Below are positions 1 through 6,469 of a stretch of DNA of 9,467 nt, piece after piece. This DNA comes from an uncultured Gammaproteobacteria bacterium. GTDB taxonomy: Bacteria; Pseudomonadota; Gammaproteobacteria; GCA-2729495. Under the pieces are notes generated by a model. The model did no database searches. It had not been told where the DNA came from and saw only the letters and a list, made by a program, of their open reading frames with translations. Where the stretch lies: positions 1 to 9,467 of the forward strand of contig CAMYJV010000159.1 of the NCBI GenBank assembly GCA_947258805.1, read 5' to 3'. Position 1 is the stretch's first letter. Each line of letters opens with the position of its first letter. The position numbers and the translations under genes were made by a program.

Positions 1-907
1 CCACATCCTTCGCCAGGAAGCGGAACAGCTTCACGCGCTGAATCAGCTTGCGCTTGAGCTCGTCATCCTGGAGCTCGCTCGACACGATCTCGCAGTCGGA
101 GACCAGGCCCGACGGCTCGATGGTGAGGCGCAGCACCAGCTTGCCCTGCAGGGTCGGGTCTCGGCGCAGCGCGCGGTTATATAAGGAGTAAATCGCGCCC
201 TTGTTCTGGTCGAAGACCATTTCGATCTCTTCGCGGCTGCGGGCGGCGCGATCGCTGTCGCTGGTGCGTTCGACGTCGGGGCTGCGGGCATCGAGCCCCG
301 CTACGGTGCTGGACACGGTGGTCGTGTCGCGGCCAACCAGGCCCGCGCCACCGGTGTCGCGGCTCATGCTGGCGGTGTTGATGCCGCCGCTGGCCTTGCC
401 GACTTTCGACGTGATCAGCGAGCGTTCTGAACGCGTCGCCTCCCCTGCCGCACCGGCCAGCTGGCGATTGGTCTTCACGGCCGCCACGGCCTGGTTGTCG
501 CGCAGATCGGCCAGGTCATCGGCAAACGGCAGCATGCCGGCTACTTTCTTACGGGCCTCTTCCGTGCGGTCGATCTTCGGTTCCGGCTTGGGTTCGGGCT
601 TCGGCTCGGGCTTTTTCTCTGCCACCTTCTCCGGCTCCGGCTTCACGATTTCCGGCTCGGGCTCGGGTTCCTGGACCACGGGCGGCGGCGGTGGTGGTGG
701 CTTGGGCTTGTCGAGCAGGAGCTTCGCAAAGCGCGGCGGCACTTCGTCGATCTCGTCCTGCGCCAGTTCCGGCACCGGCAGCAGGCTGAACAGGATGGTC
801 AGCAGCACAGCAGCAATGGCGGACTTTTTCAGTAACTCCCGAAGACGCTCGTCCTCGTCGAGGCCGATGTCCCAGGGGAGTGCGTAGGTGCGGTAGTAGG
901 CAATCAC
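1..907 (-). CDS. TonB-like protein with AgmX/PglI C-terminal domain, 3' end cut by window
   Basis: This is the probable energy transducer of the ExbB/ExbD motor encoded just upstream. I translated the minus strand by hand: 302 codons are open from a GTG at 905-907 to the window edge, with no stop. The start is 7 nt after the preceding stop, with AAGGA about 10 nt upstream; no ATG fits nearby. Visible order: a short cytoplasmic N-terminus (1-27, containing YRTYALPWD), one membrane helix (about 28-44), then LLPVPE. A Pro/Glu/Lys-rich linker follows (about 66-111, seven prolines then KPEP repeats), then a Ser/Thr/Gly/Ala-rich segment (about 130-220). From about 224 runs a TonB-family AgmX/PglI domain, with NKGAIYSLYNRALRRDP, GKLVLRLTIEPSGLVSDCEI and a final helix up to the edge. 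Probably only some 15-20 residues are missing. Unlike Myxococcus AgmX/GltJ, no long N-terminal cytoplasmic domain is present. Cys272 is its only visible cysteine. Family assignment is firm; the role as transducer is inferred from domain order and context. Confidence 0.88.
   Translation of the reverse strand, partial: MIAYYRTYALPWDIGLDEDERLRELLKKSAIAAVLLTILFSLLPVPELAQDEIDEVPPRFAKLLLDKPKPPPPPPPVVQEPEPEPEIVKPEPEKVAEKKPEPKPEPKPEPKIDRTEEARKKVAGMLPFADDLADLRDNQAVAAVKTNRQLAGAAGEATRSERSLITSKVGKASGGINTASMSRDTGGAGLVGRDTTTVSSTVAGLDARSPDVERTSDSDRAARSREEIEMVFDQNKGAIYSLYNRALRRDPTLQGKLVLRLTIEPSGLVSDCEIVSSELQDDELKRKLIQRVKLFRFLAKDV
575..700 (-). repeat. Proline-rich coding repeat in the TonB-like linker
   Basis: This stretch encodes residues about 70-111 of the TonB-like protein. 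It opens with seven consecutive prolines (CCA and CCG/CCC codons, 680-700), continues with EPEPEPE, and ends in alternating Lys-Pro/Glu-Pro units (575-613). Such linkers in TonB proteins are stiff and extended and help span the periplasm. The short tandem units could change length by slippage between strains. Confidence 0.8.
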
Positions 908-914
908 GGCAGGC

Positions 915-1448
915 TTATCCTTGCGGTGCGGCGCCAACGGCGGCCTGGCGAACGGGGGCGCGGCGCAGCACGGCCAGCGAGATCTGGCCGTAGTCGGCCT
1001 GGGTGCAGGTGGCCATCACGCGTTTCAGCAGCCGGTACGGCAACTCTTTGTCACCCATGATCGTAACTTCGCGGCTGGCGATATCGTCGGCAACCTCCCG
1101 GCGCAGCATCTTGGCAGTCTGCTCGCGCAGCGCTTCGGCCAGGGCCGGGATTGTGAGGCTCTTGCTGCCCATAACCTGGGACACCGACGCCACGGGCGTG
1201 CCCTGCACCAGGATCTGGTCGCCGGACACCAGCACCACCACGTTTTCACGTGCCTTTTCTTCGGCCACCGATTCCGGCAGCTGAATGTCCTTCGCGTTCG
1301 GCAACACCTGCACGTCGGAGGAGTTCACGAGCAGGAAAAACACCAGGATCGTGAATATATCCATCAACGATACGAGGTTCAGGACCACGGATCGCTTGCC
1401 CCGCTCGTTGCGTTTTTCCATGCGCTTGGCGCGCTTCGACATCTGCAT
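915..1448 (-). CDS. ExbD/TolR family protein, second copy, with the conserved membrane Asp
   Basis: A 177-aa biopolymer-transport protein of the ExbD/TolR family, the peptidoglycan-side and proton-carrying partner of an ExbB-type channel. It has a very basic cytoplasmic N-terminus (1-20, many Lys/Arg), one membrane helix (about 21-42) with the motif LNLVSLMDIFTILVFFLLV, and a periplasmic domain (about 43-177) ending in the usual ExbD fold, with VTIMGDKELPY and a strand ISLAVL. Asp30 (codon 1359-1361) occupies the position of the essential helix Asp of ExbD/TolR. It is longer than a typical ExbD of about 140 aa. The ATG at 1446-1448 lies 3 nt after the upstream stop, with GGAG 7 nt before it; a second ATG two codons on (1440-1442) is possible. 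Cys148 is a single periplasmic cysteine. Its neighbours are the first ExbD copy upstream and the TonB-like gene downstream. Confidence 0.93.
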   Translation of the reverse strand: MQMSKRAKRMEKRNERGKRSVVLNLVSLMDIFTILVFFLLVNSSDVQVLPNAKDIQLPESVAEEKARENVVVLVSGDQILVQGTPVASVSQVMGSKSLTIPALAEALREQTAKMLRREVADDIASREVTIMGDKELPYRLLKRVMATCTQADYGQISLAVLRRAPVRQAAVGAAPQG

Positions 1449-1451
1449 GGG

Positions 1452-1958
1452 TCAGCTCCGCTTACGCACCGGTGCATCACCGATGGAGATTTCCGGGAAC
1501 AGCTCCGCCTGCACCAGCTCGCCGCCCTCTTCTTCTGCTTCGAAGATGCGCACGGCGTCCATCACCTGCACCAGCACGTCGTAGGGCACTTCCGGCTCCA
1601 GCAGGATGGTGGCATCCAGCTTGTCGGGGAAGGTGGCCTTCACGCGCTTCAGGTACTCGGTCAGGCCCGGGTAGTCGTAGCCTTCTTCCTGGCTCGGCAG
1701 GCGCGTCAGCAGGCCGCCGTTACGCTCACCGATCTCGATGCGGTCGTCGCGCACGATCACTTCCAGCTGCATGGTCAACGGCTCGTCGTCCGCGAGCTGC
1801 TCCCCGGAGGAGGGCAGGTTCAGCTCGAGGATCGCCAGCCGCGAGAACACAGCGGTAATCAGCAGGAACGGCACCAGGATCACCATCAGGTTCATGAACG
1901 CGGTGATGTTCAGCTCCGCCGCATCGTGCTGGCGGTGTTTGCGCCAGCTGCTTCTCAT
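1452..1958 (-). CDS. ExbD/TolR family protein, first copy, with Asn in place of the membrane Asp
   Basis: A 168-aa ExbD/TolR-type protein. Layout: a short basic N-terminus (WRKHRQH), one membrane helix (about 18-40) with LNITAFMNLMVILVPFLL, then LELNLPSSG entering the periplasm, and a periplasmic domain with the strand-helix unit ATILLEPEVPYDVLVQVMDA (about 115-134). Aligning LNxxxxM(N/D) with the second copy puts Asn23 (codon 1890-1892, AAC) where the second copy has Asp30. The first copy therefore lacks the acidic residue that normally carries protons. The Asp often seen before the helix in the periplasmic fold is also Glu here. The ATG overlaps the ExbB stop by 4 nt (ATGA), which suggests translational coupling and matched amounts. 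The gene looks intact, so it probably acts as a non-equivalent subunit rather than a relic; that is inference. Confidence 0.92.
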   Translation of the reverse strand: MRSSWRKHRQHDAAELNITAFMNLMVILVPFLLITAVFSRLAILELNLPSSGEQLADDEPLTMQLEVIVRDDRIEIGERNGGLLTRLPSQEEGYDYPGLTEYLKRVKATFPDKLDATILLEPEVPYDVLVQVMDAVRIFEAEEEGGELVQAELFPEISIGDAPVRKRS

Positions 1959-2605
1959 GCGGCTTGCGCCTGGTGACGCCGTTCTTCAACGGCATTCAGG
2001 AACTTCACCGCCACCATCTCGAGGCTGTCGACGATCTGCGTGGTCTTACTCTGCAGCACCGTGTGCACCAGCAGCAGCGGGATTGCGACCATCAGGCCAA
2101 AGGCCGTGGTGTTCATCGCCACCGAGATGCTAGCCGACAGCATGTCGGCCTTCTCCGCCGGGTTTGCAGCCGCCACGGCCGTAAACGCGTTGATCAGGCC
2201 GATAATGGTGCCCAGCAGGCCCAGCAGCGTGGCGACGTTGGCAAACGTGGCCAGGTAGTGGGTGCGCTTCTCCAGCCGCGGCATCACTTCCATCAGGCTC
2301 TCTTCCATCGCTTTTTCGATGTCGTCGCGCCGGGCGGAATTCTTGGTGCGGTGCAGACCGTAGGTCAGGATCGTGGCAATGGCCGTCTTCGACTTCGACG
2401 TGACATTCACTGCTTCATTGAACTTGCCGGCCTGGATGAAGGGCGTGATCTTTTTCCAGATCATGCGGTTGCCCATGGCCGTCTTGCTGAGAAAAAACCA
2501 GCGCTCGGCGGCAATGGCCAGGCCAATGGCCAGCACCACCACGATCGGGACCATGAAGACCCCGCCCTGCTGGAAGAAACTCACAATACTCGAATAGATT
2601 TCCAT
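1955..2605 (-). CDS. MotA/TolQ/ExbB family proton channel protein
   Basis: A 216-aa inner-membrane protein that should form the pentameric channel and stator around the ExbD pair, using the proton gradient to drive the trans-envelope partners. Three membrane helices are visible: about 17-37, about 117-141 (ATLLGLLGTIIGLINAF) and about 157-183 (ISVAMNTTAFGLMVAIPLLL). A cytoplasmic domain lies between helices 1 and 2. Thr133 in LLGTIIGL and Thr167 in TTAFGL match the channel threonines of E. coli ExbB (T148 and T181 by motif alignment). The length is normal for the family. The ATG start has an unusually strong ribosome binding site (GGAGGAGGAG). The gene is followed directly by two ExbD genes, the first overlapping by 4 nt. 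There is only one ExbB for two ExbDs. The family call is firm; TolQ, ExbB or AglR-like subtype cannot be told from sequence alone. Confidence 0.95.
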   Translation of the reverse strand: MEIYSSIVSFFQQGGVFMVPIVVVLAIGLAIAAERWFFLSKTAMGNRMIWKKITPFIQAGKFNEAVNVTSKSKTAIATILTYGLHRTKNSARRDDIEKAMEESLMEVMPRLEKRTHYLATFANVATLLGLLGTIIGLINAFTAVAAANPAEKADMLSASISVAMNTTAFGLMVAIPLLLVHTVLQSKTTQIVDSLEMVAVKFLNAVEERRHQAQAA

Positions 2606-2617
2606 CTCTCCTCCTCC
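2606..2617 (-). promoter_or_regulatory. Very strong ribosome binding site of the ExbB gene
   Basis: On the minus strand the bases before the ExbB ATG read GGAGGAGGAGAG, a repeated Shine-Dalgarno core with GGAGG 7 nt from the start. It is the strongest such site in the window and fits a need for more channel subunit (ExbB-type channels are pentamers around a dimer of ExbD) than of the genes upstream. Confidence 0.8.
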
Positions 2618-2659
2618 AAAAAAAGATCGGCTCAGCCGGCCGTGGCCATGAGGCCCGGC
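2618..2659 (-). terminator. Possible leaky terminator or attenuator before the ExbB module
   Basis: Read on the minus strand, the gap after the 158-aa gene holds a hairpin with stems GCCG/CGGC and GGCC/GGCC, one bulged base and a TCAT loop (2639-2659). A smaller hairpin follows (CGGC, TGA loop, GCCG; 2628-2638), then ATC and seven T (2618-2624). Hairpin plus U-tract is the form of an intrinsic terminator, but the second stem is only 4 bp and the larger stem is 14 nt from the T-run. It sits directly against the strong ExbB ribosome binding site. I read it as partial termination or an mRNA processing and stability element that separates expression of the two halves. No convincing -35/-10 promoter is visible in the gap. 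Confidence 0.4.
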
Positions 2660-2662
2660 AGA

Positions 2663-3139
2663 CTAATTTCCAGCCTCTCCGTACAGTTGATCGAAATAGC
2701 GAATTTGTCTGCGGAATACTTCACGGTCTACGGGTGCCAGCACCTCGTCCACAAGGCTGTTCACCGGTTTGCCAACCAGGTCACCCAATTCCGGGTCCTT
2801 CCACGGAACGATGTAGAGCACCTTCGGCAGCTCCTGGTTGCCGCGAATGGCCGTGGCGTCCAGCTGCAGCCGGTCGGCGCTGCCGGCAGGCCCGCGTGTC
2901 GCGGCAACCCGGGGCATCGGCTCCGGATCGAGTTCGGCTCGCGGCATGATTTCGGCCTCCGCATCCGGAGGCGACATAACATCCGGTGCGGGTGTCGTCG
3001 CGTCAGCCGGTGCGGCGGCCGCCACAGAAGGTTGGGCCGGGACATCCGTGTCCTTAAGCGCCGTCTCCGCGGCACCGGCCCAAAGAGCAAAACCGGCCAG
3101 CACGGCGCCAGCCAAAAGCCTGCGCTGCCAGCTAATCAT
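2663..3139 (-). CDS. Secreted protein of unknown function, 158 aa
   Basis: I do not recognise a named domain. An N-terminal Sec signal peptide is clear (basic WQRRL, hydrophobic core, cut near AGAA, residue 24). An Ala/Pro/Asp-rich, probably disordered linker follows (about 25-90). The C-terminal 60 residues look folded and are likely the conserved part: LQLDATAIRGNQELPKVLYI, then VPWKDPELGD and a helical tail with DEVLAPVDREVFRRQIRYFD. It has no cysteine. The ATG overlaps the stop of the preceding lipoprotein gene by 1 nt (TGATG), and GGAGG lies 7 nt before it, so it is co-translated with that gene. It is the last gene before the hairpin/T-tract gap and the motor genes. A periplasmic accessory of the TPR proteins is a reasonable guess, no more. 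Confidence 0.8.
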   Translation of the reverse strand: MISWQRRLLAGAVLAGFALWAGAAETALKDTDVPAQPSVAAAAPADATTPAPDVMSPPDAEAEIMPRAELDPEPMPRVAATRGPAGSADRLQLDATAIRGNQELPKVLYIVPWKDPELGDLVGKPVNSLVDEVLAPVDREVFRRQIRYFDQLYGEAGN

Positions 3140-3804
3140 CAGGAACCCTCCGCCTGGGCGGTCTTCGCGGGCTCACCGATGCGCCGGCGCAGGTCCGCAA
3201 TCCACTTGTCTACCGGCGCTTCTTCACCGCTGTCGCTCAGCGCCACGTAGCGCTCGTAGTGCTGCACGGCGGTGGCCGGTTGCTGCTGGTACAGGTCGTA
3301 CAACACGCCCAGGTTGTAGTGCGCCAGCGCGTAATCGGGATTCTCGGTCAGCGCCTTTAGGTACGCACTCTCGGCTTCGTCGAAGCGGCCCTGGCGGCGC
3401 AGCAGGATGCCCAGCTGGTTCCAGGCCGGCGCGCACTGGTCGCAAATAACCACCGCATTGGCCAGGAGGTTGATGCCCGCCTCGGTGTTACCGGCGCGCG
3501 ATTCGAGAATCGCGAGGTTCACCAGCGGCCCCGCGTAGTCCGGGTAGTCTGCTGCGAGTTCGCGAAACACGCCGGCCGCTTGTGCATCCTGGCCCGCGTC
3601 CATGTAGCCCAGCGCACGCGCGTAGCGGTCCATCGCGTCGGCCGGAAACACCGGTGCGGCCGTGGCATCGGCGTCTGCCACCTGCACTGGCTTACTGCCG
3701 GCACAACCGCCGAGGCCAACCGTCGCTGCGAGCAGCGCGAGGGCGATGAGCCTGGCCCGTTGGCCTGCCTTGTATTCAGTCCAGTTGCGCAACAATGGTC
3801 TCAC
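3139..3804 (-). CDS. TPR lipoprotein with a CxxC motif
   Basis: A 221-aa lipoprotein. The signal peptide ends in a lipobox LGGC with lipidated Cys34; Ala35 at +2 predicts outer-membrane sorting by the Lol rule. After a short linker come tetratricopeptide repeats from about 58 to 195: AMDRYARALGYMDAGQDAQA, then APAWNQLGILLRRQGRFDEA and YALAHYNLGVLYDLYQQQPA. TPR folds are protein-protein scaffolds. Cys121 and Cys124 (CDQC, codons 3442-3444 and 3433-3435) sit at the start of one repeat; cysteines are otherwise almost absent from the operon's periplasmic proteins. The start is uncertain: the GTG at 3802-3804 overlaps the upstream gene by 29 nt and has its Shine-Dalgarno too close. A TTG at 3793-3795 has AGGAG 8 nt upstream and still leaves a good signal peptide. 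It resembles the TPR lipoproteins of trans-envelope machines such as the Myxococcus Glt system; orthology is not shown. Confidence 0.88.
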   Translation of the reverse strand: MRPLLRNWTEYKAGQRARLIALALLAATVGLGGCAGSKPVQVADADATAAPVFPADAMDRYARALGYMDAGQDAQAAGVFRELAADYPDYAGPLVNLAILESRAGNTEAGINLLANAVVICDQCAPAWNQLGILLRRQGRFDEAESAYLKALTENPDYALAHYNLGVLYDLYQQQPATAVQHYERYVALSDSGEEAPVDKWIADLRRRIGEPAKTAQAEGS

Positions 3805-6469
3805 TCCTCTCCGGCTTGGCGTAACGCGCCGGCACCAGTTCGGCCAGCCGCTCGAAGCTCAGTCGCACCCACTGGTCGTAAATGCCGGTGGCGGGACGCT
3901 CAGAACTCATCAGCTCCTGGCTGAGGCGGAAATACAGGTCGGCGATTTCGTAGGTGGCCGCGGTCACCACTTCGTCCACGCCGTAATCGGCGGCACTGCC
4001 GAAGGCCTGGAGGGCCCGTTCCATGCGCTCTTTCTTGATCTTGATGCTGTCTTTCAGCGGCAGGGTAAGCGGCAAGCCATTGAACGCATCGCGGAACGGC
4101 ATGGCCCGCTCCAGGCTCGCGCGGGCGGCCAGGGTCATGGTGCGCGAGTTGCGCGCCGCGCCGGCCTGGGCGTCTGCCACGATGATGGAATCGAGCCAGC
4201 GCCAGCGGTCCTGCACGTCACCCGCGTCGCCGGCGAGGTCGGCCAGGCGCTGGCGGGCCTCGATGGATTCCGCCAACGGGGCCGGGAAGCGTTCGACGAT
4301 GGCCGCATACACGCGCCGTTCGTCCGCCGGGCGCTCCGCCTCGGCATACAGCTCGGCGGACTCCCACAGCGCCTCGCGCTGCGCTTCCGGTTCCACACTG
4401 GCCATGAATGCCACGCGTTCAAACTCGGCTGCGGCCGCACCGGCCTCGCCGGCCTCCCGCCGCGTGACGGCCAGCTTCTGTGTCACCTCGTCGCCGAACT
4501 CGTGATTCGGGAAATTCGTGCGGAAGCGTTCGAGCACCGGTGCTGCTTCCTGCCAGCGCTCGGCGGCAATCAGCATGGCGCCCGCGTCGTAGACCGCGGT
4601 GGGCACGATGTCGGAGTTCGGGACCACGTCGCCCACGCGCATGAACTGCGCCACGGCGCCGTCCACGTCGCCGGCATCGCGCGCCTGCTCGCCCTGGCGG
4701 TAGATGGACGCGGCCACGCGCGCCTCGATTTCCGCGCCGTCTTCCGGTTTCTCCAGCGGCAGCATCGACAGGCGCAGGTAGGCCTGCTCGGCCTCCGCAT
4801 AGCGGGCCAGGTCGAACTGCGAGTGCGCGATCACGCGCCACGCAGTGCGCTCCAGTTCCATGCTGGCCGGCGGCTGCATCGTCACGACCAGGCCGGCCAC
4901 GTTGATCGCGCGGTCCAGTTCACCCGCGGCGAAGAGTTCTTCCGCCACCTTGGTGCGCACCGGTGCGGCTTCCGGGTGGGCCGGGAAGTTCTCGGCAAAG
5001 CGTAACGACTCTTCCACGGTGCGTGCCTGCCACGTAATCAGCAGGTCGCCTTCCAGCTGGTCGGCGTGTAGCCTGGCGCTCAATACCGCCGCATACGCGG
5101 CGTCGGCTGCCTGTTCGTGGGGCCCGTAGGCGTACGCGGCGTCCAGAAACTGGTCCGTGGCCTCGCCGTAGCGGCCCAGCTCGTCGTAGATTTCCGCCAG
5201 CAGGAAGCTGCGCTGCGCCGAGTCGGGATCTTCCGGGAAATAATCCAGGTAGCGGCGATACCAGCCCGCGGCCCGCTCGTAAGCCTCTACACTCCCCTCT
5301 TCCTGGGCCAGCGCGTGGTCGTAACCGGCGAGATCGCTCAGGTGTTCCTTGATGTGCGTGACCACCACCGGGAAGTCGGCGCGGTCGCGGCCGGGCCAGA
5401 AGGCCGTGTCGAAGCCGTACAGCCGCACATAGTCGCGCTTGCTCTCCAGCACCAGGCTCGGGAAGCGGCCCAGCGTGTACGCGTCGATCACGCGTTGCTG
5501 CAGCACCGGGCCCGTGATGTGCGTCGGCGCGCGGCCGACAAAGGCGGCGTAGGTTTCGGCCGCGTCGTTGTAGCGCTCCTTGTCCAGGTACAGGTCACCC
5601 AGGCTCGCGTACAGCAGGTTCGCGTAGTTCATGTCGCCGCGACGATCGAGCAGATCGTCGAGGGTGTCGGCGCCATCCATGTAAGTAAAACTGATGGCCA
5701 GCACGCGAAAGGTGTCGTCTACCAGCTCGCGCTCGGGCCGCGACATGGCCTCCATCGCGGCCGCCGGGTCTTCCGTGCCGGCCAGGCGCAGATCCAGCAG
5801 GCCCAGGAACGAATCGAGACTTTCGTCGTGCAGGCCGAGCTTGAAGAAGGACCAGCCGTTCTTGTACAGCGACTGCTCGTAGAAGCGGGAGGTATCGCCG
5901 ACGGCAATTACCGCCGCATAGGCCAGCTCGGCTTCGCGATAACGCTTGGCCACAAACAGGATCTCGCCGCGGCGAAACTCGGCCTCGTCGAAGAAGCGGC
6001 TGTCTCGATGGTCGGCGATCATCTGCTCGAGGGCCGCCAGCGCGCCGTCGTTGTCGCCGGTGAACTCTTTCGCACGCGCCAGCTGGTACAGAATCGCATC
6101 GCGCAACGGGCTGTCCGGGTTGCGTTCCAGCAGCTGTTCGTAGAGGCCCACTGCGTCAGCCAGGAACTGGTCTTCGATCTGGCCGGCCGCATCGGAATTC
6201 TCGGCCGCCTCTACGCTCAGGTCGGCGAGCCGGCGCATGGCCTCCAGCTGCATCTCGGGTTCGCCTTCGGCCAGTTCGAGAAAGGCCCGGTACTGCTGGC
6301 GCGCGAGCAGCGCGCTGTCGGTCACCGTCGGCTCCTTGCGCAGGTCGAGCTTGCGGCCTTTCAGGTCCGCAATGGTGCCTTTCGGGCGCGGTGGCTCCTC
6401 GTCGTTGCCGCCAAAGGGCCAAAGCCCGCCGCTAAGAACCAGCCCGGCTGCCAGCGCCACGAGCTTCAC
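3776..6469 (-). CDS. Large periplasmic TPR protein, 897 aa
   Basis: The largest gene here encodes an almost wholly helical repeat protein. The N-terminus (MKLVALAAGLVLSGG) is a hydrophobic export signal or anchor followed by WPFGGNDEEPPRP. From about residue 55 to 890 there are many TPR-like units, e.g. DAVGLYEQLLERNPDS (about 105-120), EAEFRRGEILFVAKRYREAE, AAGWYRRYLDYFPEDPDSAQ, AEQAYLRLSMLPLEKPEDGA and APVLERFRTNFPNHEFGDEV. The 'alternating helix, Y.P.S/D spacing' style is like BamD/YbgF-type TPRs. There is no cysteine, so despite the lipobox-like VLSGG it cannot be a lipoprotein; whether the signal is cleaved is unclear. The start is a GTG (6467-6469) in a GTGA overlap with the upstream stop, GGGAG about 9 nt before. 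It is likely a long periplasmic scaffold that contacts the motor, lipoprotein or envelope cargo. No enzymatic motif is visible. Confidence 0.9.
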   Translation of the reverse strand: MKLVALAAGLVLSGGLWPFGGNDEEPPRPKGTIADLKGRKLDLRKEPTVTDSALLARQQYRAFLELAEGEPEMQLEAMRRLADLSVEAAENSDAAGQIEDQFLADAVGLYEQLLERNPDSPLRDAILYQLARAKEFTGDNDGALAALEQMIADHRDSRFFDEAEFRRGEILFVAKRYREAELAYAAVIAVGDTSRFYEQSLYKNGWSFFKLGLHDESLDSFLGLLDLRLAGTEDPAAAMEAMSRPERELVDDTFRVLAISFTYMDGADTLDDLLDRRGDMNYANLLYASLGDLYLDKERYNDAAETYAAFVGRAPTHITGPVLQQRVIDAYTLGRFPSLVLESKRDYVRLYGFDTAFWPGRDRADFPVVVTHIKEHLSDLAGYDHALAQEEGSVEAYERAAGWYRRYLDYFPEDPDSAQRSFLLAEIYDELGRYGEATDQFLDAAYAYGPHEQAADAAYAAVLSARLHADQLEGDLLITWQARTVEESLRFAENFPAHPEAAPVRTKVAEELFAAGELDRAINVAGLVVTMQPPASMELERTAWRVIAHSQFDLARYAEAEQAYLRLSMLPLEKPEDGAEIEARVAASIYRQGEQARDAGDVDGAVAQFMRVGDVVPNSDIVPTAVYDAGAMLIAAERWQEAAPVLERFRTNFPNHEFGDEVTQKLAVTRREAGEAGAAAAEFERVAFMASVEPEAQREALWESAELYAEAERPADERRVYAAIVERFPAPLAESIEARQRLADLAGDAGDVQDRWRWLDSIIVADAQAGAARNSRTMTLAARASLERAMPFRDAFNGLPLTLPLKDSIKIKKERMERALQAFGSAADYGVDEVVTAATYEIADLYFRLSQELMSSERPATGIYDQWVRLSFERLAELVPARYAKPERSETIVAQLD

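Noticed and set aside
575..700. The short G-rich/C-rich repeat as a CRISPR, G-quadruplex or mobile-element end
   Set aside because: The units are in frame and encode the Pro-rich linker expected of a TonB-like protein; there are no spacers and no inverted-repeat partner.
201..887. Plus-strand open frame of 228 codons rich in Ser/Gly/Arg
   Set aside because: It is the antisense of the TonB-like gene; its Gly/Ser repeats are the complement of the Pro/Glu/Lys linker codons. The minus-strand product has a recognisable membrane helix and AgmX/PglI domain.
921..1976. Plus-strand open frame of 351 codons, His/Gln-rich
   Set aside because: It lies antisense to both ExbD genes. The His/Gln/Val/Arg-rich composition is typical of reverse-complemented GC-rich coding DNA, and there is no domain.
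1..2605. Ordinary TonB-ExbB-ExbD iron uptake or Tol-Pal operon
   Set aside because: There are two unequal ExbDs, an AgmX/PglI-type transducer and upstream TPR genes, and no TonB-dependent receptor, TolA, TolB or Pal within the window.
1964..3250. Plus-strand open frame of 428 codons
   Set aside because: It is antisense to ExbB, the 158-aa gene and the lipoprotein gene, which have clear membrane, signal and repeat features; the plus-strand product has none.
3662..5005. Plus-strand open frame of 447 codons
   Set aside because: It is antisense to the lipoprotein and 897-aa TPR genes; the composition is a GC-skew shadow with no recognisable motif.
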